Shown piece after piece: positions 27,246 through 34,877 of a stretch of 45,116 nt of DNA. The stretch is from an uncultured Lentisphaerota bacterium (GTDB lineage: Bacteria > Verrucomicrobiota > Kiritimatiellia > RFP12 > UBA1067), in the NCBI GenBank assembly GCA_946413265.1, contig CAMKJU010000026.1, forward strand, positions 1-45,116, read 5' to 3'. How positions within the stretch are numbered: the stretch's first letter is position 1; the number at the start of each line of letters is the position of its first letter. The translations under genes were made by a program, and so were the position numbers. The notes beneath the pieces are model-generated. The model did no database searches, was not told the origin of the DNA, and was given only the letters and a program-made list of their open reading frames with translations.

Positions 27246-30200
27246 ATGAAGATTGCAAGAACTTGCAGTTGTGCGCTTGCTGCCACGCTCTGTGCGGCGG
27301 CGGCATCGTCGGCGCATGGGCGCTCGCTCATACACTACTTCGACTTCGACACGCCGAGCGGGAACGGCCTCGCGTACACGGGCGTGGACAAGGGGACGAT
27401 TCCCGCCAACTTCACGCTCAAGGGCTCGTCCGTGCCGCGCACGACGGGCGCGTTGGGTTCGGACTACGCATACTATTCATCCGCCGCCAATACGGGTATC
27501 TGGCTCGGCGACGGCTCCGCTTCGCTCGGCTGCGGCACGACAAAGGGCTTCACGATCTCCTTCTGGCTCAAGACGTCGGGGTCGCATACCGCATGGCACG
27601 ACTTTTTCGGCTTCCGCGTGGGTGGGCTCGACTACCGCTGCGAATACACGACGGGCAACACAAGTGCTTTTACAGTGTACTACAATGTCGCATCGACGGC
27701 AACGTGTCCTTTCGTCGGAATCCCAGGTGCCAGTTCAACCGCAGCCGCTGCGCCGGCAGGCGTGTGGAAGCATGCGGCCTTCGTGTTCACGCCGAACGGC
27801 ACAAACAACATCGCCACGTGCGCGCTCTATGTCGGCGGCGAGAAGATCGGATACGTCAACCTCAGGCAGGCTGGCGACCTCCAGCAAATCCACGTCGGCA
27901 CGTGGGTGAGAGCTCTGAACGGCGCAGACCGAAAGTCGGGCGCCGCCACAAACACGGGCATCGACGAACTTGCCGTGTTCGACTACCCCGTGACTGCGGA
28001 ACAGGTGAAGTGGCTCGCGAAGTACAAGCCCGCCCAGCCCGCAAGCGGTCCCGGCCGTGCCATGCCGATCTGCTGGCTGCTGGACGTATCTGTCGAGACA
28101 CCGGCCGGCAACGGTCTTCAGGCGACGAATTCCGGCACCGGTCCGTGGTCGGCGTACAAATGGTACACGGGCTACGCAGACTGGATCACCACCGGCCCAG
28201 GCGCGTTGAATTCGCCAAAGGCGTTCCACCTGAAATCAAAGACCACTTTTCGCGTGGACAGCAGCGCTGACGACGGATTAGGCGCGACACTTGGTTCGGG
28301 CATGACGCTGTCGTTCTGGGTGATGGCGCCGCAGACCATCGCCTCGCTGTGGACGGACTTCATGGGTTTCCGCATTGGAAACCGCTACGAGCGTTTTGAG
28401 TGGGATCAGTCGACTCCCGTCGGTTTCCATATCTACGGCACATCTGGCGGCAGCGGTGACCCGACGAGGGTGGTTTCGCTCAAGGCCAACACCTGGCAGC
28501 ACGTGTGCATGGTCTGGAATGAAGCGACATCGCGCTTTGAGTTCTATCTCGACGGGGTGAAGCAGGGACATCATGTGCCGTTAAGTTCGCCGAATGTGAA
28601 CGAGGCGTTGAAGACGTTCATTCTTGGGACGAAGGTGTACAACGAGAAAGGCGGCGAGAGGGAAACAAGCGCTCGCACGGGAACGTATGTCGACGAGGTC
28701 GCCATCTTCAACCACTCGCTTTCTCCTGCACAGATTCAATGGCTCACGAACAACGTGCCGTGTCTGCCGCCGTTCGACACGACGAACCTCGTGCGTACGG
28801 TGTCGGCAAATGGCGCGTGGGCGGGTGGCCTCGCCTCGTGGACGGTACGCGAATGGGACGACGCGAACGAGGCGTGGACGAACACCACGCGCACCACCAT
28901 CTACCCTGCGCTTGAGGATACGGAAGTCGAAGTGGCGGTGACGCTTGCAGATGGGGTGGAACTCACCAACGATACCTTCGTCACGCCGAAGAAGCTCGCC
29001 ATTCGGGGAAGCGGCACTCTTGCCGCTTCGGCCACCCTTAAGGCCGCTGCGGATTCCCGCTTCGCGCCCGAGGCACTTGAGATTGGCGAAGGGCTTCAGC
29101 TCACCGTTCCGCTCTACGCCGTGAACGTGGTCGGGACGTTCACGCTCGGCGCGGACTCGAAGATCACGTTCGACGTCTCCAACTACGACGGCATCGGCGA
29201 GGTTGCGCTCACGGCGGGCGGCATCGCGCTTCCCGAAGGCGAGACGGACGCGCTTGCGCACTTCGCCGTGACGGACAACCGCTTCGAGCTTTCGCTCTCC
29301 GCCGACGGAAAGACCGTCTATGCAAAGCTCAACAACGTCGCCGCGACGGCGACGTGGACAGGGACGGGCGACGGCACGAGCCTCGGCTCCGCCGCCAACT
29401 GGGAGTGCCGCAACAGTGCCGGGACAGTTCTGCCGAACGTTCTGCCCTGCGAGTTCACACGCGTGATTGTTTGTTCCGGTTCCACGGCACTGAATGCGCC
29501 CGCCGGAACGACGATTCCGTGGCAGTACTTCCGCATCGAGGCGGGGAACGCGACGCTCGCGGCGGATTCCGTCGATTGGCGCGGGATTCCCGTACTGTGC
29601 GTCCCTGAAGGCGTGACGGTGGATCTCAACGGCAAGGAGCTGCACCTGAACGGCCAACTTGATGGCAAGGGAACGATCACATCTTCTGTCGCCGGCGGCG
29701 AACTGCATATCGACGTGCCGGAGGAATCGTCGACGACAAACGCGACCGTTGCGTTCACGGGTTCCCTCAAGCTCGTCAAGGACGGCGACGGAACGTTCAC
29801 CGCCGCATGTGCGAAGCAGAGCTACACGGGCGGGACGGAGATTGCGGACGGGACCTTGATGCTCGGCACGAGCAATTTGCCGCTTGGTGCAAAGAACGCA
29901 TCCGTGAAGATTTGCGCGGGCGCGGTGTACGACATGAACGGCTGCTTCAGCACGTCGTCCTGCATCTACGCCTACGACCTCGCGGGCACGATGCGCAGTC
30001 AAACGGCCACGCAATCCTATGGTTGGAACAACGCCTACAGGATTCTCGGCGGGACATTCGTCGTTTCGGGAGACGACGCGCGACTCGAGCTGAGTAATGT
30101 CTATTTCGCCTGCCCGGACACGACGCCTGCGATGTTCACGATGAACGGGCACACGCTGACGTTTGACGGCACGAGCTATGTCGGGCTTGGCGCGTTCCGC

Positions 30201-30791
30201 TCGAACGACTACGGCAAGTGGGTGTTCACGGACGGAGATTGTCTCTACGAGTGGCTCAACGGCTACGGGCCGAACAACGTTGACGTTGAAGTTTATGCGC
30301 CAGCAAGGTTCAAGTTGAATGGCAATGCCGACGTGGGCGGACTTGTTTACGAAGCGACGTCTTGGTCTAAGAATCAAGTCGTCTCGCACCTTCTCGTGCT
30401 TGGGAGGTATGTGGCGGGACCGTGCCATCTGCCGATACAAATGTGCAACGGCTCGACGCTCGACCTGAGCAAGATCACGGGATCGTTCGACCTCACGAAC
30501 GCGGTCGCAAACACGGCGTCATTTGTCACCGACGGCGTGATCGGCGACATGACCTTCCAGTCCGGTACGGCGGAGGTGCCGTCGGTCATCAACGTGAACC
30601 TCGCAGGGAAGACCGACCTGATTGCCATAAAGAACAGCGAGAGCCCGTATGTCGTCACCTGGCCGTCTCAGCCCGCGAACGTGGATTTCGTCATCGACGC
30701 GCAGAGCCACGCAGACGGCTACAGGATCTACCCTGAAGCGGGCGGTCTGCGTCTCAAGCGTTTCATGGGCGTCATGATCCTCGTCCGCTGA
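27246..30791 (+). CDS. Giant exported LamG / beta-helix surface protein (paralogue 2)
   Basis: 1181 residues from the ATG at 27246 (GAAAGGA 8 bases upstream; the in-frame ATGs at 27222 and 27237 lack this spacing). The first ~800 residues are a close paralogue of the preceding protein at both protein and DNA level: the same two LamG domains, then WAGGLASWTVREWD and VELTNDTFVTPKKLAIRGSG. The leader is a diverged copy (KIARTCSCALAATLCAA). An autotransporter-associated repeat (GDGTFTAACAKQSYTGGTEI) is near residue 848 and a CNGSTLDLSKITGSFDLT module near 1070; the protein ends GLRLKRFMGVMILVR. It lacks about 450 residues of beta-helix present in paralogue 1. A tandem duplication followed by loss or gain of repeats is the simplest history. 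Confidence 0.8.
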   Translation: MKIARTCSCALAATLCAAAASSAHGRSLIHYFDFDTPSGNGLAYTGVDKGTIPANFTLKGSSVPRTTGALGSDYAYYSSAANTGIWLGDGSASLGCGTTKGFTISFWLKTSGSHTAWHDFFGFRVGGLDYRCEYTTGNTSAFTVYYNVASTATCPFVGIPGASSTAAAAPAGVWKHAAFVFTPNGTNNIATCALYVGGEKIGYVNLRQAGDLQQIHVGTWVRALNGADRKSGAATNTGIDELAVFDYPVTAEQVKWLAKYKPAQPASGPGRAMPICWLLDVSVETPAGNGLQATNSGTGPWSAYKWYTGYADWITTGPGALNSPKAFHLKSKTTFRVDSSADDGLGATLGSGMTLSFWVMAPQTIASLWTDFMGFRIGNRYERFEWDQSTPVGFHIYGTSGGSGDPTRVVSLKANTWQHVCMVWNEATSRFEFYLDGVKQGHHVPLSSPNVNEALKTFILGTKVYNEKGGERETSARTGTYVDEVAIFNHSLSPAQIQWLTNNVPCLPPFDTTNLVRTVSANGAWAGGLASWTVREWDDANEAWTNTTRTTIYPALEDTEVEVAVTLADGVELTNDTFVTPKKLAIRGSGTLAASATLKAAADSRFAPEALEIGEGLQLTVPLYAVNVVGTFTLGADSKITFDVSNYDGIGEVALTAGGIALPEGETDALAHFAVTDNRFELSLSADGKTVYAKLNNVAATATWTGTGDGTSLGSAANWECRNSAGTVLPNVLPCEFTRVIVCSGSTALNAPAGTTIPWQYFRIEAGNATLAADSVDWRGIPVLCVPEGVTVDLNGKELHLNGQLDGKGTITSSVAGGELHIDVPEESSTTNATVAFTGSLKLVKDGDGTFTAACAKQSYTGGTEIADGTLMLGTSNLPLGAKNASVKICAGAVYDMNGCFSTSSCIYAYDLAGTMRSQTATQSYGWNNAYRILGGTFVVSGDDARLELSNVYFACPDTTPAMFTMNGHTLTFDGTSYVGLGAFRSNDYGKWVFTDGDCLYEWLNGYGPNNVDVEVYAPARFKLNGNADVGGLVYEATSWSKNQVVSHLLVLGRYVAGPCHLPIQMCNGSTLDLSKITGSFDLTNAVANTASFVTDGVIGDMTFQSGTAEVPSVINVNLAGKTDLIAIKNSESPYVVTWPSQPANVDFVIDAQSHADGYRIYPEAGGLRLKRFMGVMILVR

Positions 30792-30866
30792 CGGCGTTCC
30801 TATGCGGGCCGCCCGGTGGTCGACCCCTATCGTCGTGATCGCCTTAAAATCAGGTAGAATTGGGGA

Positions 30867-30895
30867 TTGACGGCGCGAAGGGTGTTTGATATACT
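30867..30895 (+). promoter_or_regulatory. Promoter of tRNA-Met
   Basis: TTGACG at 30867-30872, a 17-base spacer, and TATACT at 30890-30895 preceded by TGA (extended -10). This is the strongest sigma70-type promoter in the window. Transcription should start about 5 bases before the tRNA. Confidence 0.8.
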
Positions 30896-30907
30896 CTTCC
30901 ACCGTTC

Positions 30908-30982
30908 GGCGAGATAGCTCAATGGTAGAGCGACAGAATCATAATCTGCTGGTTGAGGGTTCGAGTCCCCCTCTCGCCACCA
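30908..30982 (+). tRNA. tRNA-Met(CAT)
   Basis: A 75-base cloverleaf with encoded CCA. Acceptor GGCGAGA pairs perfectly with TCTCGCC. The D arm is GCTC/GAGC with a short 7-base loop. The anticodon loop ATCATAA puts CAT at 34-36. The T loop is TTCGAGT. Two mismatches are visible: A-C at the top of the anticodon stem and A-C in the T stem, and position 32 is A. The 5' end pairs fully, so it is not initiator-like. CAT could also be a lysidine-modified tRNA-Ile2, which sequence inspection cannot exclude. Confidence 0.9.
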
Positions 30983-30987
30983 TTCAA

Positions 30988-31017
30988 AACCACCGCGCAT
31001 GCGGTGGCTTTTGTTTT
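30988..31017 (+). terminator. Rho-independent terminator after tRNA-Met
   Basis: CCACCGC (30990-30996), loop GCAT, GCGGTGG (31001-31007), then CTTTTGTTTT. A strong 7-base GC-rich stem with a T-tract, 7 bases after the tRNA CCA and ending only about 14 bases before the trmO start codon. Confidence 0.88.
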
Positions 31018-31031
31018 GTCTGGAGGAAAGC

Positions 31032-31817
31032 ATGACTTTCGACCCCATTGGCGTGTTCAGGGGCGGCGCGGCGTACAAGTACGAAGCGCCGCGTCAGGGC
31101 GTGTTTGCAGGCGGCGCGGGGCGCGTGGAGCTTGCGCCGGGGCGGAATTTCGAGACGGCGCTGCGGGGTCTGGAGGGGTTCGAGCGCATCTGGCTCGTCT
31201 TCGTGTTCGACCGTAACGCAGGCGCGTGGCGCCCGACTACGCGTCCGCCCGTGCCCGTGCCGGGACTCGACCGCGTTGGCACCTTTGCCTCGCGTGCGCC
31301 GTATCGTCCGAATCCCATCGGCTTATCGTGCGTGCGGCTTGCGGGTGTGCGGGGACGCATCCTGGACGTGGAGGAGGCTGATCTCCTCGACGGGACGCCG
31401 ATTCTCGACGTGAAACCGTACGTGCCGGCGGCGGACGCCTTTCCGGAGGCGCGGGCGGGATGGCTCGAGCGCAGCGCGGAGGAACCGTGGCGCGTGGAGA
31501 CGTCGCCGGCGTTCGACGCGGCGGCGGCGTTCGTGCGGGAGGCGGGCGGTCCCGACCTCGCGCGCACGGCGTGTCTGCAGCTCTCCCGCGCGCCGTTCGA
31601 CTCTTCGCGCAAGCGCGTTGTGCGCACGGGTGACGGCGCGGGCACACTCTCGTTGCGGATGTTCCGCGTTGATTTCACGGTGGACGATGCGTGCCGCGTG
31701 GTGACGCTCGTGGGCCTGCGCAGCGGCTATACGCCGGAAGAACTTGCGTCCGCTGACGACCCCTATTCCGATAAATCCCTTCATCGAGCCTTCACGGCGC
31801 GGGAATTTGTGATATAA
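31032..31817 (+). CDS. trmO: tRNA (N6-threonylcarbamoyladenosine-37-N6) methyltransferase TrmO-like
   Basis: 261 residues from the ATG at 31032 (GGAGGAAAG about 3 bases upstream). TrmO (YaeB/TsaA family) uses S-adenosylmethionine to methylate t6A37 of some threonine tRNAs. The beta-barrel signature motifs are present: PIGVFRG at the start, [27 protein letters not shown], and [16 protein letters not shown]. The C-terminal part (about 170-261) includes VDFTVDD and the Y-T-P-E-E tail. The gene directly follows a tRNA gene and its terminator; no separate promoter is seen in the short gap, so it may depend on read-through. Its stop codon TAA lies inside the -10 box of ahcY. The SAM product (SAH) is consumed by the next gene, a metabolic link that may be coincidental. 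Confidence 0.85.
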   Translation: MTFDPIGVFRGGAAYKYEAPRQGVFAGGAGRVELAPGRNFETALRGLEGFERIWLVFVFDRNAGAWRPTTRPPVPVPGLDRVGTFASRAPYRPNPIGLSCVRLAGVRGRILDVEEADLLDGTPILDVKPYVPAADAFPEARAGWLERSAEEPWRVETSPAFDAAAAFVREAGGPDLARTACLQLSRAPFDSSRKRVVRTGDGAGTLSLRMFRVDFTVDDACRVVTLVGLRSGYTPEELASADDPYSDKSLHRAFTAREFVI

Positions 31818-31818
31818 T
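31810..31818 (+). promoter_or_regulatory. Extended -10 promoter of ahcY overlapping the trmO stop
   Basis: TGA-TATAAT, hexamer 31813-31818, with a weak TTCACG at 31791-31796 as a possible -35 (16-base spacer). The trmO codons read GTG ATA TAA through it, so the stop codon is part of the hexamer. The ahcY ATG at 31829 is 10 bases after the hexamer, leaving a leader of about 4 bases or less. Confidence 0.7.
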
Positions 31819-31828
31819 ACCGAGACCT

Positions 31829-33226
31829 ATGCACTACAAAGTAAAAGACATCAAGTTGGCCGACCTCGGTCGCCGCATGATAACGCTGGAAGAGCATGAG
31901 ATGCCCGGACTCATGTCCGTGAGGGCGAAGTACGGCCCTAAGAAGCCGCTTGCCGGCGCGCGGGTGATGGGGTCGCTCCACATGACGGTGGAGACGGCGA
32001 TCCTCATCGAAACGCTGCGGGAGCTTGGCGCGGACGTGCGCTGGGCGAGCTGCAACATCTTCTCCACGAACGACGCGGCGGCGGCCGCTATCGCGAAGGC
32101 GGGCGTGCCGGTGTTCGCGTGGAAGGGCGAGACGCTCGATGAGTACTGGTGGTGCACGAAGGAGGCGATGACGTGGCCGGACGGCAAGGGTCCCGACCTC
32201 ATTGTTGACGACGGCGGCGACGCGACGCTGCTCCTGCATCTCGGCACGGCGGCGGAGTCCGATCCGTCCGTGATCGCGAAGCCCGAGAGCGCCGAGCAGA
32301 AGGCGCTTTTCGCCACGATCGCCGCGACGCTTAAGAAGAAGCCGCATTGGTTCAGCGAGGCGGCGGCGCGCGTGAAGGGCGTCTCGGAGGAGACGACGAC
32401 CGGCGTTCACCGCCTCTACCAGCTGGAGAAGGACGGCAAGCTCCTCTTCCCGGCGGTGAACGTGAACGACAGCGTGACGAAGAGCAAGTTCGACAACATC
32501 TACGGTTGCCGCGAGTCGCTTGTGGACGGCATCAAGCGCGCGATGGACATCATGCTCGCTGGCAAGAACGCGTTCGTGTGCGGCTACGGCGACGTGGGGA
32601 AGGGCTGTGCGGAGAGCCTGCGCGAGAACCACTGCCGCGTGCGCGTCTCAGAGGCCGATCCAATCTGCGCCCTGCAGGCGTGCATGGCGGGGTTCCAGGT
32701 GGGCACGGTGGAGGACGCCCTCGGCTGGGCGAACCTGTTCGTGACGTGCACGGGCAACCTCGACGTGATCACCGCCGAGCACATGGCGAAGATGCGCGAC
32801 CAGACGATCGTTTGCAACATCGGCCACTTCGACGACGAGATACAGGTGGCGAGGCTGATGTCCTGGCCGGGCGTGAAGCGCACCACGATCAAGCCGCAAG
32901 TAGACATGTTCACCTATCCCGACGGTCACTCGATCTACCTGCTCGCGGAGGGGAGGCTCGTGAACCTCGGCTGCGCCACGGGACATCCCGCGTTCGTGAT
33001 GTCCAGCAGCTTTACGAACCAGTGTCTCGCCCAGATGAAGCTCTGGCGCGAGCGCGCCACGGCGAAGCCGCACGTGGAGCGTCTCCCCAAGGAGCTGGAC
33101 GAGGAGGTCGCGCGCCTGCACCTCGCAGCGTGCGGCGCTAAGCTCACTAAGCTCACGAAGAGCCAGGCCGCATACATAGGCGTGGACGTGAAGGGGCCCT
33201 ACAAGCCCGACTACTACCGCTACTGA
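31829..33226 (+). CDS. ahcY: S-adenosyl-L-homocysteine hydrolase (adenosylhomocysteinase)
   Basis: 465 residues. Reversibly hydrolyses S-adenosylhomocysteine to adenosine and homocysteine, recycling the product of SAM-dependent methylation. Signature segments: [48 protein letters not shown], the Rossmann motif [39 protein letters not shown] and the conserved C-terminus [11 protein letters not shown]. Length and motif order match full-length bacterial enzymes with the insert. No Shine-Dalgarno and almost no 5' leader are seen, so a SAH riboswitch cannot fit. It heads a packed run of genes to 41247, the next gene starting 25 bases on. Confidence 0.97.
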   Translation: MHYKVKDIKLADLGRRMITLEEHEMPGLMSVRAKYGPKKPLAGARVMGSLHMTVETAILIETLRELGADVRWASCNIFSTNDAAAAAIAKAGVPVFAWKGETLDEYWWCTKEAMTWPDGKGPDLIVDDGGDATLLLHLGTAAESDPSVIAKPESAEQKALFATIAATLKKKPHWFSEAAARVKGVSEETTTGVHRLYQLEKDGKLLFPAVNVNDSVTKSKFDNIYGCRESLVDGIKRAMDIMLAGKNAFVCGYGDVGKGCAESLRENHCRVRVSEADPICALQACMAGFQVGTVEDALGWANLFVTCTGNLDVITAEHMAKMRDQTIVCNIGHFDDEIQVARLMSWPGVKRTTIKPQVDMFTYPDGHSIYLLAEGRLVNLGCATGHPAFVMSSSFTNQCLAQMKLWRERATAKPHVERLPKELDEEVARLHLAACGAKLTKLTKSQAAYIGVDVKGPYKPDYYRY

Positions 33227-33251
33227 AACGCCCTGAGAGGATTCCGAAGTC

Positions 33252-34877
33252 ATGGACGCATTCTTTCGCTCAATACCGGTTCTGCTCATCTTCCCGACGT
33301 TGGCCGCACTGGCCTGGATACGCGGCGGCACGCATGGCGACATGCTGGTGCCCACGATACCCTGGCTTCTCACTCTCGTTTTCGAGGTGCTGATATGCTT
33401 CCCGCAGCGGCACTGGGGCGAAGACGCAGTGCAGGCGCGGCAACGCTGCTGGCGGCGCATTGGGCACGACCCCGCGTTCTTCCTCGTGCTGGTTTTTCTC
33501 TTAATCGTGCTCGGCATACCGTTCCTGAACAAGGGGCTGTGCCCCACGTGCGATTACGCCACGATCATGACGTTGCCGGATTCTCTTGCGGAGAAGGCAC
33601 CCAACCCGCCAATTCCGTTCGCACCGTTCTGCGTCAACATCCGGCATCACTTCGAGGTACTGATGTGGTTCCTTCCCGCTCTCACGGCGATGCTGGCGGC
33701 CAAGCACGCGCTCCTGCACCACGGCAAGCGCTTGCTCGTGGAGATGCTGGTGTGGAACTCCGCCGCGCTCGCGGTGTTCGGGTTCGTTGAGCGGGCGACA
33801 GGTGCGAAGTTCGTGATGATGTGGGACCAGGCGGAGTTCGACGCCCTGGTGAACGCGGTCCGCACAGCATCCGGCATTTCATACGCTCGACCGGACCCAG
33901 ACTTCTTCGCGACGTTCGGTTACCCGAACATGGCGGGCAGCTTCTTCATGCTGTCTTTCGCGCTCTCGCTGGGCGTATGGATGACGCGCGTGCAGGAGGT
34001 GGAGGCGGAACCGCGTTCCGAAAAGCTGGAGGTTACCCGCCAGCGGATACTGCTGCGCTTCATTCGGGCGCACTACGCGCTGGTGCCTGTAGTGCTCAAC
34101 TTCCTCGCGGTGTTGTCCACGTACTGCCGCGCGGCGATTTCCATGACGATATTCCTCGCCTTTCTCGCGTTCATCTACTACATCCTCCGCATGTTGTTGG
34201 CGCGCGTGGACCGGGCGCGCCAGTTGAAACGCGCCGCGATCAACTTCCTCGGCGCTGTGATCCTGCTCGTCATAGGCGTCGTGTTTTCACCTGACCGCAA
34301 GGGACTTGCCGTCACGTCCGGTTCGTCCCGCAGCGTGATGGGCGAACTAGGCACTATTACCACCTTAGGCATGCTCGACCGCGTTACGGGCAAGACCGAA
34401 TACCATTCGCGCGTGGCCATGGAGCTTGTAAAGAAGTACCCCTTGTTCGGCTGTGGTGGATGGGGGTACCGGCACCTGAGCCTTAACTTGATGTACCCTG
34501 AAGAAATGAAGACGCCATTGTCCACTGGCGCGGCGAACGTCCACAACGACTACCTGCAGTTCCTAGTGGAGCATGGCATCGTAGGCTTGTTCTGCCTAGT
34601 GGGCATATTCTTCTGTCTTATCATTCCGCTCTTCCGCGACTGGGGGCGGCTATACCGGTCGGCGCGTTTCCTCGCGTCAGAGAGTGCCCCGGCCAGCCCA
34701 CGCGCCATCTACTGCTTCCCGCCCGGCACCTTCTGGATTCTGGCGGGCAGTTTTGCAGTGGCATTCCACGCTGTTGCCGACGCTCCCCTCCGCTCGGGTG
34801 CCATGCTCGGACTCTTCTTTGTGTCGCTCGCCTGCGCCGACGGATACATGCCCCGCCAACTGGAGAACCGCAGATGA
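33252..34877 (+). CDS. O-antigen ligase/polymerase-like membrane protein (Wzy_C type)
   Basis: 541 residues with about ten hydrophobic segments; GAGAGGA lies 10 bases before the ATG. The family signature is the large loop near residues 425-445 (STGAANVHNDYLQFLVEHGI followed by VGLF), as in O-antigen ligases (WaaL), polymerases and related Wzy_C proteins. Also typical are the membrane segment with an acidic/Arg pattern (YPNMAGSFFMLSFALSLGVW) and LFGCGGWGYRHL before the loop. Such proteins join undecaprenyl-linked glycans to lipid A-core or to proteins. No other surface-glycan genes are adjacent, so whether it is a ligase, polymerase or O-oligosaccharyltransferase is open. Its stop overlaps the next start (ATGA). 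Confidence 0.8.
   Translation: MDAFFRSIPVLLIFPTLAALAWIRGGTHGDMLVPTIPWLLTLVFEVLICFPQRHWGEDAVQARQRCWRRIGHDPAFFLVLVFLLIVLGIPFLNKGLCPTCDYATIMTLPDSLAEKAPNPPIPFAPFCVNIRHHFEVLMWFLPALTAMLAAKHALLHHGKRLLVEMLVWNSAALAVFGFVERATGAKFVMMWDQAEFDALVNAVRTASGISYARPDPDFFATFGYPNMAGSFFMLSFALSLGVWMTRVQEVEAEPRSEKLEVTRQRILLRFIRAHYALVPVVLNFLAVLSTYCRAAISMTIFLAFLAFIYYILRMLLARVDRARQLKRAAINFLGAVILLVIGVVFSPDRKGLAVTSGSSRSVMGELGTITTLGMLDRVTGKTEYHSRVAMELVKKYPLFGCGGWGYRHLSLNLMYPEEMKTPLSTGAANVHNDYLQFLVEHGIVGLFCLVGIFFCLIIPLFRDWGRLYRSARFLASESAPASPRAIYCFPPGTFWILAGSFAVAFHAVADAPLRSGAMLGLFFVSLACADGYMPRQLENRR

Noticed and set aside
31819..31828. SAH riboswitch in front of ahcY
   Set aside because: The promoter leaves about 4 bases of leader, too little for any riboswitch.
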